Of a stretch of 64,000 nucleotides of DNA, positions 9,578 to 20,454 are shown piece after piece. This stretch comes from Crossaster papposus. Its lineage: Eukaryota > Echinodermata > Asteroidea > Velatida > Solasteridae. The notes under the pieces are model-generated. The model saw only the letters and a program-made list of their open reading frames with translations. It did not search any database and was not told the origin of the DNA. Made by a program: the position numbers and the translations under genes. Location of the stretch: the NCBI GenBank assembly GCA_037893245.1, contig JBAIAA010000784.1:1077937-1141936 (forward strand). The letters are read 5' to 3'. Every line of letters begins with the position of its first letter. The stretch's first letter is position 1.

Positions 9578-9856
9578 CTGTAACAAGACAACAATACAAC
9601 AACAATATACCATTAAACTGATAATACAAGTAAATATTAATAATTGTGGCTACTTATTTGTTTTATTATTTAAGTGTCTAGTTACCCCACAAAACGATAT
9701 TTGGGAGTTATTTTTGCTCGGAGAGGACAGATTTGGGTCTAAATAGCATAAATATGAAATTTCGTGGAAAAAGCTCCAGGTAAAAACGGGTTAGGTTACA
9801 ATAAAGATTGTGCACGACTCTATGGGATTGTCTCCCAAAGTGCCCATTTGGAGGTA

Positions 9857-12298
9857 TATTAATAACTACAATTAACTATTTCTTGCTCGCACGGTGCTCA
9901 ATAACTCATGCTTGCGTTGGCAAAATAAAGCAGTTAAATTTGGTTATAACTTATATATTATTCTGAAATTAGGCATATTCACTTCCCACATCATCCTATA
10001 GACTAGAGTGAGAGATCGAGGCCATGACTACAAATTACATTACAACGTAAATTAGCATGTCATATGTCATAGAGTGAGCTACATTCATGCAAGCTTCCAA
10101 ATACAATTGCTCTACTTAATTACCATCTATCCACGAATTTATTCCAGCTCCATGGTACACCTAGCTAGCTGCAAATGACCACGTCTTCGCATAAACTACA
10201 ATATGACTCACTAAACTTAGGCCAAAACAACGTTATAATAGTTAAGACATGTCTGAACTAGTTTAGTTAGAGACATGTAATGTATGTATGACAACATGTA
10301 TGTATTTACGTCGTTGTCACACGCGCCACTGGAGGGCGCTATGCCATTCAGGGTGATACTGTTTGCGTTTTATTTGACGGGGTAAAAAATGTGCATACTG
10401 CCACACGTCAGGTCTTATGCGTCAACCGAGGACTCCTCCCAAACGCTTTGATATTTAACCAACAGTCAAAAACGGCCACGAAAGTGCCATTTTTCACAAT
10501 ATTTCATACCGAGGACGCGCTCGGTTTGCAAGGTGTCCTCAGTATGTGAGTGTGTACTTACATAAAAGCCCTCCATTTGCGGTATTGACATGTACTGAAT
10601 GGCTAGGCTTGCGTACAACGGTAATTTACTGTCAAAAACTCGAGTATTGCGTTGCCTCACCGTGTGGAATGTCGCCATATTAATTTAACCGCTCCAGCGA
10701 TATCACGGCCAAGTTGTAGGTCGATGTCACATTCTACATCATATGGAAACATCAACCTTATCGAATACAAACAAAGCAATTTAAAGTTGCGTTCAACACG
10801 GCGGAGGCACGACGTCGGAAAATTGCCTAACCCAAAACAGTTAAGCATTTTGCAGATCCAGGAAAACCTGTCACTGAGGTATAATCAAATTTCGAATTTC
10901 TTTGATGGCGAATCCTTGTGCTGAGTTTGCGCTTTCAATCGTGTTTTAAGCGTTTTTTATTTAATTTAATTCTTCGCGTTTCGGAATCAAATTATTTCCT
11001 AGTTTCGAGTAGAAAAATGTTAGAAATGTTCAAAAAAATAAGCTGAAATTGTCTAACTAACCTGCGTTGTGGCGTTGTGTGTCGTTAAATAAGGGAATAA
11101 TAATAATCGAACTAGGTCACGAAGGCGTCACGTTTTGGGAGTTACACACGCCTATCTGCTCAGGCTGTAGAGTTGCTCAGGACTGACTGAGGAAGATGCT
11201 CTAATGCTGGCCTTTTTATGTCCACGTTACCATGACACACACAAAATGAGAAACGCTTGAGCTACTCAAATTCGGCTGTCTTCGCCTACACCGTGGTCCC
11301 ATCTCTATGTCATTGTACTATAATACGATGGCTACACGACGGCATTGGGAGGGCTTCACGTAGTTGTGTTGCCTTCTTAAGAGAATCGGGTAGCTTCTTG
11401 TTTCCTTTGCATTATCTTCGTGAGGCGAAACATGAGCGATGGCCCCGACGATCACACGAAGTAAAGACGAAGATGACACGTACGATTTGACAAGATGCCC
11501 TCACTGACGATGGCCTTACGAAGGGCAAAATTGACACACGAATTCAACAAGAAAATAAACCTTCGCAAGGTCCTTCGCCAATTTGTTGGCATGCCAAAGA
11601 TTTTTCCACCTTTTACGAAGTTGCTGCCGGAGCCTGAGAAACTCTACCGGTGGTCATACGATGGCTTAAGATGAAATCTCGAATGGCCGGATGTTTTTAC
11701 GATCGGAACCGAATTTGAACATTTCCTTTATCGTATGGCCATCTGGTGTCAATTTCAGGACAGTGTAACGCGGGCATAAGCAAAATACAAGAAAAAACGA
11801 ATTTAGTTAAGGAGACAACTGCCCTTTGACCGTTACTTTATTTAGCTGACCTAGCCTTGCTATGTAAACACCTAAGCAAAACACCAGATTTAACATGTAA
11901 ATTAAGTACAATAAACACTGTGCTGAATCTAGAATGCACACATGCACACTTGTTCGTTTCTTATTACAGCCAATTTAACCTCGTAAATCATATAAAACTG
12001 CTTAATATTTCTGTTACACATTAAGACAAACTTCAATTAACGATTATTGATACCTCCATGCCTCATTGTTTCGAATTTTTCTAGTAATAGCAGGATTGCA
12101 AAAACAAAATTATATCTGACTTCTCAGACTCAACGATTGATGTCCGTTTTGCCTGGCGGAAAACGTCCAGTCACTAGAGGGCGCTATAATCAATAACTGT
12201 GAACAACTAACACACCGTATTCTATCAGTTACACTAAGGTTTCAAATCCATGAAGGAGAAATGTTTTTTGTATTTCAACAGTCTAGATCGATACAGTA
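9857..12298. other. Large unassigned intergenic region
   Basis: No coding region with recognisable similarity. Short open frames here (for example 10652-10924 and 11257-11490) lack codon or motif support. Similar GAGGGCGCTAT words occur near 10333 and 12177 and may mark small repeats. Confidence 0.5.
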
Positions 12299-12413
12299 GG
12301 GTCCAAAATGCTTAAATACCAAATTTCGTGGAAAAGGTTCTGGGTAAAAACGGGTTAGGTTACAGTAAAGATTGGAAAATGTTGTGCACGTCTCTATGGA
12401 GATGTCTCCCAAA
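12299..12413. repeat. Fragment of the 8382-9854 element family
   Basis: This segment matches 9735-9843 in the same orientation, including AAATTTCGTGGAAAA, GTAAAAACGGGTTAGGTTAC and TGTCTCCCAAA. It stops before the terminal inverted repeat is complete, so it is a truncated right end. Confidence 0.7.
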
Positions 12414-13083
12414 AGTATCATTAAGCGTTGCTATAAAAGGTCACACGGTAGGCGTCCAAAGAACTCGCGTGGCCACACGTGGGCATTTTACACTGGGTTT
12501 CTTCTGCTACAATTTGTGAGAGAATGATTTCTTACTAACTCAAGAAACATTCATGTTAGAATTGTTCTTCAAGAAACAAAATCAACGTGAAGAGGCGTTA
12601 AAACGAAATTTTTTTACGACCTTTTAATAACGAGAAGATATAGCAACGCCAAGATTCACCTACCTACATCCGATGGGTTCTAGCTCTACTCAGGCTGGCT
12701 TGAATGCAGTACTTGTTACAGCGGTCAAACAAACGCCACCCTGGACATAATTTCATTGCGAACCTCAAACAACGATTGAATCACGCTCACAGATGCGAAG
12801 CCCCAATTTGATTGAAAATGTTAAGTCGTCAGTATACTATTCGCAGTGCGATTTATCCTCATGCATGAGGTCTTGCACTCAATTAAAAAGAAAACCAATT
12901 ATTAAACTCAAAATTCAATTATATCTCGGTGGTGGTTAAATTAAGGTGTTCCGGGTTAGGCTTGAGTGATGCGGCATCGACTCATAAATAAGACGGTTGT
13001 AGCTGAGGAGAGGTATACCCACTCAATGAAACACAATGATAATTCAGTCTGAAGCTCATGTGCGGACAACACACTGGTAGTTT
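12414..13083. other. Upstream flank of the GPCR gene
   Basis: No promoter element is clear enough to call. No repeats or coding regions recognised. Confidence 0.4.
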
Positions 13084-14157
13084 ATGAAAACACATTGTCA
13101 GAACACGAGTGCCGGCAAAAACATGTCTTTTGACGAAGAAACTGTCACGGATTTTGACAACACTACCAAAAATGGCCGGACACAAAACCCGCTTAGCCCT
13201 CAACTTGCTGCAATCTACTCAATCATCGCCTGCCTGGCTGTGCTTGGTAACGGCATGGTCATCACCGTTATGCTGCTTAGACGACGAGTGTTCAGCTCCT
13301 TCACAAATCGTCTCATCCTGCATCAGTCTATCATTGACTGTGTTGCTGGCGTTGTGTTTTTCTTGAAGCATGTACCTTTGCAGATCATCACACTACCATT
13401 GTCAATGGAGGATAATATCTGTGACCAATTGCTCTGTCGGTTTATTGTGGCCGATGTTTTCGTATGGTGTATGAATGTGACATCGACCTACAACCTGATC
13501 GTAATATCGCTGGAGCAGTTTATGGCGACTTGCCACCCAGTAAAGCATCGCAATACTTTGTCCTCAGCCAAGCTAAAATTTGCTGTTGGAATCACATGGG
13601 CTATCGGCTTTGCATACGGCTTCCATTTAACTGTGTTATTTGAAGCTAACGAAGGACGTTGTCAACCTACGCACTTAGAAGCTGGTTTGCAGGTTGTTCA
13701 AGCTTCAGCGGTGATTTCTATTGAATATTTGGTGCCCATCAGCATTCTAATATATACATACAGCCGGATACTCATCACGCTCAACAAGAAATCGGCTAAT
13801 CCAATGAACGGTCCTCGTAATGCGATGAATAAAGCCAAGACAAACGGTCTCGTAACGACAATGCTGATAGGCATAATGTTTGTACTTTGTTGGACACCAA
13901 TAGAAGTGTTGTTCGTGTATCAAAACGTTTCAGGAGATTGGATCACACCGCTGTACTTACCCTTTATCAGCCTGGTGGCATGCAACATGCTCGTCAACCC
14001 GGTCATTTACTGCTTCACATACGCCAAATTTTGCTCCGGGCTGAGAAAACTAGTACTCAAGCGATGCCGTAAGAATCGAGTGGAGGACGGGGACATCATT
14101 TCAATGTCAGCTGCTACCTCACGAATGAACACAAATGTAATGCACGTTGTTCAATAA
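13084..14157 (+). CDS. Rhodopsin-class (class A) G protein-coupled receptor, intronless
   Basis: The 357-residue product has seven hydrophobic segments at about 41-65, 76-97, 114-142, 162-184, 208-231, 255-279 and 287-311. Class A landmarks are N56 (LGNG) in TM1, D85 in TM2, W172 in TM4, P218 and Y226 in TM5, CWTP (269-272) in TM6 and NPVIY (305-309) in TM7. C118 and C193 could form the usual disulfide. N-glycosylation sites N7, N13 and N26 precede TM1, and C328 could be palmitoylated. The DRY position reads EQF (144-146), so the normally invariant arginine is glutamine. Start could be 13084 or the in-frame ATG at 13123; the first keeps one extra glycosylation site. The ligand is unknown; it looks like a peptide or orphan receptor of an invertebrate expansion. 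The stop overlaps an AATAAA (14156-14161). Confidence 0.9.
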   Translation: MKTHCQNTSAGKNMSFDEETVTDFDNTTKNGRTQNPLSPQLAAIYSIIACLAVLGNGMVITVMLLRRRVFSSFTNRLILHQSIIDCVAGVVFFLKHVPLQIITLPLSMEDNICDQLLCRFIVADVFVWCMNVTSTYNLIVISLEQFMATCHPVKHRNTLSSAKLKFAVGITWAIGFAYGFHLTVLFEANEGRCQPTHLEAGLQVVQASAVISIEYLVPISILIYTYSRILITLNKKSANPMNGPRNAMNKAKTNGLVTTMLIGIMFVLCWTPIEVLFVYQNVSGDWITPLYLPFISLVACNMLVNPVIYCFTYAKFCSGLRKLVLKRCRKNRVEDGDIISMSAATSRMNTNVMHVVQ

Positions 14158-15034
14158 TAAACAGAGTGTAGAGTTCACCAAGGACACTTTCCTTACAAGA
14201 CGGCTTTCCAGAGTCGCACCCTAACCAACATGAACATGTATTTGGATTTTAGATTCTATTGAAACCCCCGAGTCGTTTCAATCAATAACAACCGAATGAT
14301 TAATGATTTTCTTATTAGTTAGTTTCAGCTCTACTCTGGCACTAAAACTGGCACTGACACTGGAAAGGACTGAAACTGCTCTTTGTGGCACTTCATGTAT
14401 ACATCGTGCCTCCGCTATACTGCATGTCGCTCTGGATAGCTGTGGATCTACAATGTTCGTTATATATTTCACGACTTAGCTAGTCTAGTCGAATTTGAGT
14501 AAAATTGGCAGTAAATCACCAATCGAATAACGCAAGTTGAAAACCCACACAATTAAAACTCCCCGTAAAATGTACGGGAAATTACCTAGTAGCCGTGGGT
14601 GCCAACAAATTTCCGTAATTTGCACTGTCACCGTAAACGGATAGATGTTAGCAAAATAATGTTCTCTCTGAATAAAAAAAAGGCAGAGTTTTGAACTTAA
14701 TATATTTATTATCAGGAAATGCAACAATTTGTCATTCTTTTGGTTCCTCATTTTATTCATGTTAATCCCCTACTACCAAATTTATGGTGACCATAATTTA
14801 TTTGGAAATTCGTTGATACCCATAGTTTCCGTGTATTTTGTTAACAGTGCATTTTGCAGAATTATATCGTCATCGTGTTAAAATGTTGATGTTACTGACT
14901 GGTCGATATTCAGTAAAAGAATTTATAATAATAAGTGTTATTATCCATAATAGCTGGTATTATACAAAACCTAAATAAATACCCGTCATCTGATTGGTGC
15001 ATCGCTGATCACAAGCACAAGCAGGTTGTTAAAC
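14158..15034. other. Unassigned, 3' of the GPCR
   Basis: AT-rich sequence without a recognisable gene or repeat. Small open frames on the minus strand (14278-14760) show no domain. Confidence 0.45.
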
Positions 15035-15200
15035 ACCGCCAATCGTGGGCGGGGCATTGTCCGGCCGTCCTCCCTTCTTTGTTTGTACTCTGACGTTTTC
15101 TCGATGACCTCCACAGGATTTCTACACGATTTAGAATCGTGGACGTTTTGTCAATCGTGAACGTACCCAATTCTTTTGTCTGACGGCCACGATTGGCGGT
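15035..15200. mobile_element. Possible short MITE with 14-bp inverted ends
   Basis: ACCGCCAATCGTGG near 15035 pairs with CCACGATTGGCGGT near 15187, giving a segment of about 166 bp. An inner ATCGTG/CACGAT pairing is also present. The ends are short and no target duplication is resolved. Confidence 0.4.
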
Positions 15201-15221
15201 CAATACATAGGCCCAATTATT

Positions 15222-15342
15222 CTCCCAATGCGTGGAGTGGCCGTACCGCAATATATTTTGTATTCAACCGTAAATAGAACTCCCAATGCGTGGAGTGGCC
15301 GTACCGCAATATATTTTGTATTCAACCGTAAATAGAACTCCC
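15222..15342. repeat. 58-bp tandem duplication
   Basis: CTCCCAATGCGTGGAGTGG and the following bases recur exactly after 58 bp (15222 and 15280), giving two consecutive, essentially identical copies. The lack of divergence suggests a recent duplication. Confidence 0.9.
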
Positions 15343-15486
15343 AGTTTTCAAAAAAATATATAATTCATGCACACAAATAGGCTGGGAGGCAAGAATCGAA
15401 ATCGTCCTAATTAAAATATACAGGGTTCAATGATTTGGGAAATTGTTTTTTCTTAAATTCTTCAGAATTGTTTTAGTTTTTTTTAT

Positions 15487-15978
15487 GAAAGCCCCTGAAA
15501 TCGCTATAGGTATTACTTTCTGGTCTAAGTGGATTTTTAGGGGTACAATTAAATTAAAACTTATTTATTTCTTAATACAAAACTTATTTCGTCCCATCCG
15601 CACAAGGTCGGGGGAAATCAGCAGGGCTTCTTTCCCCCCACGAGTCAAAGATAATACTGTGACTTTTCCCACCACAGTGCGGCCAGAATCGCGTACTTTG
15701 AATTACGCTGTGAATAAGATACATCGTTTTGTGTGTGCCATGCGCAAGCTGTGCTTCGTGCCGTGATTCAATGCCTGCCATTCTGCCCGCAATGTGGTGG
15801 ATGCACGGTACCCTAAACAAGTTGCAATATTCCCTTTAACTCGTGGGGAAAGGAGCCCTATTGGTTTCCCTCGACCTCGTGCGCACGGGACGAAATAATG
15901 TTTTACAGTTTGTTGTTACCCCCCAAAACCCCACTTAGACCAGAAAGTAAAACTTATCACGATTTCAAGGACTTTTTT
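15487..15978. mobile_element. Long inverted-repeat (foldback) element
   Basis: The left part (CTGAAATCG, ACTTTCTGGTCTAAGTGG, ATTTCGTCCC, AGGTCG.GGGAAA, CCCCACGAGT) recurs in inverted order on the right between about 15838 and 15978, giving arms of roughly 150 bp. A T-run or A-run bounds each end. No ORF is recognisable and no target duplication is resolved. Confidence 0.7.
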
Positions 15979-16036
15979 CTTAATTTCAATTAGGAGTGTT
16001 TTCAAGTAAGCCGTATGTTCAGTCATCATCATTATG

Positions 16037-16134
16037 GATCACACCCTTCATTATGTGGATGGGCACTGCACCCTGTCCAGAGAGGCCCACATGGATGACG
16101 AAATCGCAAATCGGATATACAAAACCAACTCAGG
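16037..16134 (+). pseudogene. LINE reverse-transcriptase remnant, 5' piece
   Basis: Translation gives LHYVDGHCTLSREAHMDDEI then ANRIYKTNSG. This matches the region after the palm of many non-LTR retrotransposon reverse transcriptases (pattern YLGSxLSRDxHMDDEIxxRIxKAS). It breaks at the insertion at 16135 and resumes in the same sense at about 16945. No upstream RT core is present in the window. Confidence 0.7.
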
Positions 16135-16944
16135 CCACGATTTCATGAAACTCATCGTAACTTACGATGTATCGCAGCGCTGCGATACGTCGTATCCCAG
16201 TCCAGGAGAACAGGTGACTTCGCCAAAGAAGCAAACGCGAGCCTTTTGCAAGATAACCGTGCGACATAATTATGTACGATTGTCCCATGAATGTCGCACG
16301 ACGTTCACTATTCACCAAATATGCGAAAAAAGTGCGCATGTTTGGCATGTGTCGCGAAATGTCCGCACAAATGTTGCCCGAGATTTCTGCAACATTGTTG
16401 TGTATGTGGACTGGCCATATAGTTCGGCAAATCTACACACGAAATTCGCACATATACGTTGTGAGAAACCGCATTGTCGCGACACATTCGAAGAAAAACG
16501 TCTCCAAATGTTGGGATTTCGCGTGCCCCGTGAAATCCCACCCTAAGCAAACAGTCATCGAATATCTTCTTGGAAAGTTTACAAAACGTAAATCAAAATG
16601 GCAGACGTATAATGCAGTTAAAAACACAAACTTGCTGTGGACTTGTAGCTAATTTGAAATTTCCCAAACAATATTCAAGGTTTTTTATTTTGACTACGAT
16701 GAATGTTCCATTTACAACTTCTCACATAATTGTTTCGGTATTTTAGCCTTTTTACTTCAGTTGTATGGCGTAAAACCGGATATAAAACGATATAAAACGA
16801 CTTACGACGTGATTTAAACTGTTTTCAAGAAAGTTGCGATGTTTTACGTTTGGCAAGTTTCGTAGATTGGATCGATTGACGAGTCGCGAGATGCGACGCG
16901 TTACACGTCGAGTTACGACGCGTCGCGGAGCTTTGTGAAATCGG
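16135..16944. mobile_element. Insertion splitting the LINE remnant, with imperfect TIRs
   Basis: The ends carry CGATTTCATGAAACTC (left) and GAGCTTTGTGAAATCG (right), an imperfect inverted repeat. Subterminal regions on both sides are rich in CGTCGTAAC-like words. A 20-bp perfect palindrome lies near the left end. The flanking LINE reading resumes across it (KTNSG then EAFRRF), which shows that the segment is an insertion. No transposase is recognised; superfamily unknown. Confidence 0.65.
16169..16188. repeat. Perfect 20-bp palindrome
   Basis: GTATCGCAGCGCTGCGATAC is its own reverse complement. With one mismatch it extends to about 30 bp. It lies in the subterminal part of the insertion and may be a protein-binding site or a cruciform former. 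Confidence 0.85.
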
Positions 16945-17149
16945 GTGAAGCATTCAGAAGATTTTGTGAGTGTATGTGGAATAGAAGCAGCATAAGCTTT
17001 AAAACAAAGCTGTGTGTCTATCAAGCTGTAGTCTTGACTTCTCTGTTGTATGGCTGTAAAACAACAACAACTTCCTGGATAGAATTGGACTTATAGGCCA
17101 TCAACGTACACACTATATACACCAACTCGAAAGGAGATATTGGCTTCCA
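16945..17149 (+). pseudogene. LINE reverse-transcriptase remnant, 3' piece
   Basis: Translation gives EAFRRFCECMWNRSSISFKT, then KLCVYQAVVLTSLLYGC, and in a shifted frame HYIHQLERRYWLPS. This is the continuation of the reverse-transcriptase C-terminal region (pattern AFGRL...VWxRxxIxxxTKLxVYxAVVLxxLLYGCETW, then RLExFH). A stop codon and a frameshift show decay. The PIF/Harbinger element at 17150 interrupts it. Confidence 0.75.
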
Positions 17150-17287
17150 TCTAAAGGCGCTGTCACACTGTTGCGTATGGCACCAGCGTATGATTTGCGT
17201 ATTAAAATTAAATTATTTTGAATACGCACAACAAGCCCTTGAAAATACAGAATTATGCGTATACTTACCGTATTGAACCTATTTGTA

Positions 17288-17476
17288 GCGTATGAGTAGC
17301 GTACGGCCAGCGTATAGCCTGCGTATAGCATGCGTATGACCAGCGAATGTCAGCAAATGTCAGCGTCTGCCAGCGTATGACAAGCGTATGTCAGCGTATA
17401 ACCAGCGTATGAGCTGCGTATGGGCAGCGTACTATACGTATGGATAGCGTATTAGTAGCGTATGAGCAGCGTATTC
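17288..17476. repeat. Helically phased GCGTA subterminal repeats, left end
   Basis: About eighteen copies of GCGTAtg or close variants recur at 10-11-bp spacing. One copy per DNA turn places every motif on the same face. This arrangement is typical of subterminal transposase-binding arrays. Confidence 0.85.
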
Positions 17477-17654
17477 ACAGCACATGCCCAACGTGCCGCC
17501 TATCACGTGACAAGTGGCTATAAGCGGCGGTATTTCCACATTGCAAGATTTCTTGATGCTGCCGAGAATGCCTGCGCTGACCTGGAAATAGCCTGGATGA
17601 GCTCACCCCTACCACCCCCCCCCCCCCCCATTCAGCCTCACGCAAGTGACCTCG

Positions 17655-18463
17655 GGACCCGGACGGCGCCCTCCTTGAGTCCCTACAGAAGAGAGGTGCT
17701 GAGTCACGCACCATCCTCAAGGACCTTTCAAAAGCCCAGAAGCAGCCCAGAAGCAGCCCATCACAGCCCGAACAGGCTTTGCCAACTACGTTAGAGACAG
17801 CCTGCTTACCATGTCCATGGCCAAGTACAAGAAGACAAGGTCCACCATCAACAGGTTGCTGTCTGACCTGATGGATAAGGACAGTGATGATGACATTCCA
17901 AGTGCCATGGGAGCTCCCCATCCAAGAAACCCAGCAAGCCCGCCACTCTCAAGCACCTCACCAACTGGGGCCCAGTTCAGCACCCTCCTTTGGCTCGTAC
18001 GGCTCCTCATCACCATCAACCTCCGAGCAGTATCAGCCAGCTCCCCACATGTGGAGAAACGTGCCTCCAGCATCATTAGTGTGAGGTTCACAATATATGG
18101 AGTACAATGAGCAGTACCACCAGCAACCCTTACAGAATCCACATCAGCAGATGCCTCCACATCCTTCTCTATACACATGATGCCTTCTCCTCAGCAACCT
18201 TCTCAGCAAACTCAGCAGCAGCAGCAGCAGCAACAGCACACCCCACCACCACCACAGTGTCTGTCGCCTTGGGTTCTGCTGCCCAGGTACTGAGGAACCA
18301 GCCCAGTCCAACCCAGCCTAGTTCAGGCACAGCCTTACAGACCAGCTTCCCGAACATTTCCGGTCTGTCCAACATCTAAGGACTTAATGGCTACCTGGAT
18401 CCTCCTCTTGATCTCGGTTCTCAGGATGGGGAACTCCCAACACCAAAAGGAAAGAAGTCGTGA
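17655..18463 (+). pseudogene. PIF/Harbinger accessory protein (MADF/BESS-like), frameshifted
   Basis: An upstream frame gives DGALLESLQKRGAESRTILK. A shifted frame gives FANYVRDSLLTMSMAKYKKT, then NRLLSDLMDKDSDDD, a BESS-like segment. Pro/Gln/Ser-rich sequence follows (QYQPAPHMWRNVPP, poly-Gln near 18215-18235), then LQTSFPNISGLSNI, and it ends in PTPKGKKS and a stop at 18461-18463. The accessory protein of these elements binds DNA and helps bring the transposase to the nucleus and element ends. Frameshifts and an internal stop make this copy inactive. The 15-C run at 17615-17629 lies just upstream. Confidence 0.75.
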
Positions 18464-18647
18464 CTGTTGTGATAAAGTAGCGGGTTATACATCAAGTAGT
18501 GTAGTGTAGTTTTCAGTGTAGTCAAATTAAATTTCAATTAAAAAAGTATGATAAACACCCAATGTTTTTTCCACCCAAAAAATGTTCAATAATAACGACA
18601 CATGATAATAATGGTACATAGTAATAACATTTAACAAAAAACAGTCT

Positions 18648-19955
18648 CTAGGATGACACAACAATGACTACATTAACAGTCACTACAACAGCAGTGTTGT
18701 CAGTCACTACAACAAGAGTCACCACAACAACAGTCACCACAGCCAAATCCTCTAAATCGTCTTGTTTTGCCATGGAACGAACTGCATTTGCTGGGGAGTT
18801 GGCCCAGTGCTTCAGGAGGTTCCTCTGCATCTTTCCTTTCTTGGTGGAGGTGTTACTGCCAGCAATGTGTGTCGTACAAGTTGCTCTCCTTTCTCAATGC
18901 TCCAGGGATGAAGTCACGGTTCATGTTCACTGCACAGTCGAGCTGCCGGTTCTGGAGTCCAGGGTACCGTATCCTCACCAGATTGTGAAGGACAATGCAG
19001 GCTTTCACGATGACCTTGATAGTAGAGGGGATGGTGCTGCCTGATAGTCAGCAGAACTTGGAAGCGGTTCGCTAGGATGCCAAAGGCATTTTCTACTACC
19101 CTTCTGGTGCGGAAAAGCCTGTAGTTATCCTCTCTTCATCGTCTAGCCCCCGGAGCCTGTATGGCTTCATCATGATTTCTCGGAGGGCAAATGCGTCGTC
19201 GCCGATGAAGATCGAAGTAGGGAACATCCTGGTAGTCATTGGGTAGAGGATCGGGGGCAGGGAATCCTATGGTACCGTCTTCAACACATTCCTTGGTTTC
19301 ACAGTTATTGTGATGCTGATCCTGTACCACCGACGTCTGCCAAGATGAACTTGGACTCCGCGTCTACAAGGGCCATGAGTACAACATAATATAATCCCTT
19401 GTAGTTGAAATATTGAGATCCACTCGATGGAGGACACTTGCAAGCAATGTGCTTCTCATCTAGTGCACCACTTGTTTAGGGGAATTTCCATTTCTCGAGG
19501 TACTTCTCAGATATGGCACACCATCCCTTAGGACTGGTGGGGCAGGACATCACCTCGGGCATGTACTCATCGATTATGGCTTGGCAAACCTCTCTGACGA
19601 CGATTGACTGGGTGTTGTGGGGGACCCTCCATCTGTACTGTATGCTTGAGTACTTGCTCCCAGAGACAAGGTGGCGCAAAGTCAGTGCAAGCTTCAGGCC
19701 AGGCTCCAGGGGATCCCTGCACCAGGTGTTTTTTTTTGTGATCCTGGAACCACTCAGGCTAGCAGCTCATTGAACATCTCGGGGGGGGGGGGGGGGGGGG
19801 GGGATACGCATGAAGTTCTTAACGTCTTTGGTCCTCGTTTCGTAGCTCCACCAAAAGCTTGTCGTAGAGGTCAAACTGCCGTCGCCTGCCGATCCATGGT
19901 CTCACCCAAACTTCACGTCCTCTTCTTCTTCTCCTTCTCCTTCTTCAGATTATGT
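18648..19955 (-). pseudogene. PIF/Harbinger DDE transposase pseudogene
   Basis: Segments of a Harbinger transposase appear in order on the minus strand: REVWVRPWIGRRRQFDLYDK (about 19900), LKLALTLRHLVSGSKYSS, VVREVCQAIIDEYMPEV, GALDEKHIACKCPP with the first catalytic Asp (about 19455), YFNYKG.YYVVLMALVDAES, ECVEDGTIGFPAPDPLPND, FIGDDAFALREIMMKPYRLR with the second Asp (about 19200), NYRLFRTRRVVENAFGILAN with the catalytic Glu (about 19085), and LLKHWANSPANAVRSMAKQD near the C-terminus. The catalytic D-D-E residues survive, but at least four frameshifts or stops and a 23-G run (19781-19803) break the frame. It is not functional as read. Confidence 0.9.
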
Positions 19956-20097
19956 TCTGTTGGATCTGGTTAACTGCAAAATCGATCAGATCATGCTAGT
20001 GCTGGAGAAGAGCTAGCTCCATCCTCTCTGGTCTAAGGTCAAAGAAGAACTGAAGAAGAGCTATAAATAGGAGCCTATATATATATATATAGAATCG

Positions 20098-20330
20098 TAC
20101 GTCGGGCTAACTTCCACAACATTCAAGGCGAGGCTGGCGAACCACAAGCAGTCGTTCAGATGCGAGAGCAAGAGAGCACAGACCGAACTGAGCAAACACA
20201 TATGGGCCCTAAAGGACGAAGGAAAGAACTTTGAAATCAAATGGGACATTATCCAAAGAGCACTACCATACTCTAATGTAAACAAAAGATGCAACTTGTG
20301 TATAGCAGAAAATATGCCAAAGTTATTTTA
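20098..20330 (+). pseudogene. GIY-YIG endonuclease-like fragment of a retroelement
   Basis: Translation from 20098 gives YVGLTSTTFKARLANHKQSF, then TELSKHIWALKDEGKNFEIK, and RCNLCIAE before a stop at 20328-20330. The Y(V/I)G start, the arginine-containing helix and the late Cys-x2-Cys fit the GIY-YIG endonuclease domain found at the C-terminus of Penelope-like and related retroelements. Only the 3' end is present. It is bounded by AT microsatellites (20077-20091 and about 20419-20442) and lies inside the Harbinger element. Confidence 0.7.
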
Positions 20331-20454
20331 ACTCGTATCCTAAATTTATTTCATCATAATTATAGCTCTACAGAGATGTATCGAGCACTTTGGATTGTGA
20401 TAGATGCCAAATTCATTGGATATATATATATATATATATATACTTTCTTAAAAC

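Larger units (their letters stand above)
8382..9854. mobile_element. TIR element, CCTCCAAAT...ATTTGGAGG, with TA target duplication
   Basis: The left end (from CCTCCAAATAGGCACTTGG) and right end (complement, 9803-9854) match over about 50 bp. Both are flanked by TA (8380-8381, 9855-9856). A second right-type end, TTGTCTCCCCAAGTGCC, lies at 8621-8646 and pairs even better with the left end, so a smaller 265-bp MITE (8382-8646) is either nested or shares the left terminus. A third related right-end fragment is at 12299-12413. No transposase is recognised. The interior contains an exon-like segment (9409-9577) and a short degenerate repeat (9113-9276). Confidence 0.65.

Noticed and set aside
10652..10924. 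90-codon plus-strand frame
   Set aside because: No domain, no splice context and no overlap with a recognisable family; it could be chance.
16034..16546. 170-codon open frame starting at 16034 as a gene
   Set aside because: Only the first third or so is protein-like (LINE reverse transcriptase). The remainder reads into the inserted element.
17475..17921. Minus-strand 148-codon open frame
   Set aside because: It is antisense to the Harbinger accessory-protein pseudogene and overlaps phased repeats and a C-run. No domain is visible.
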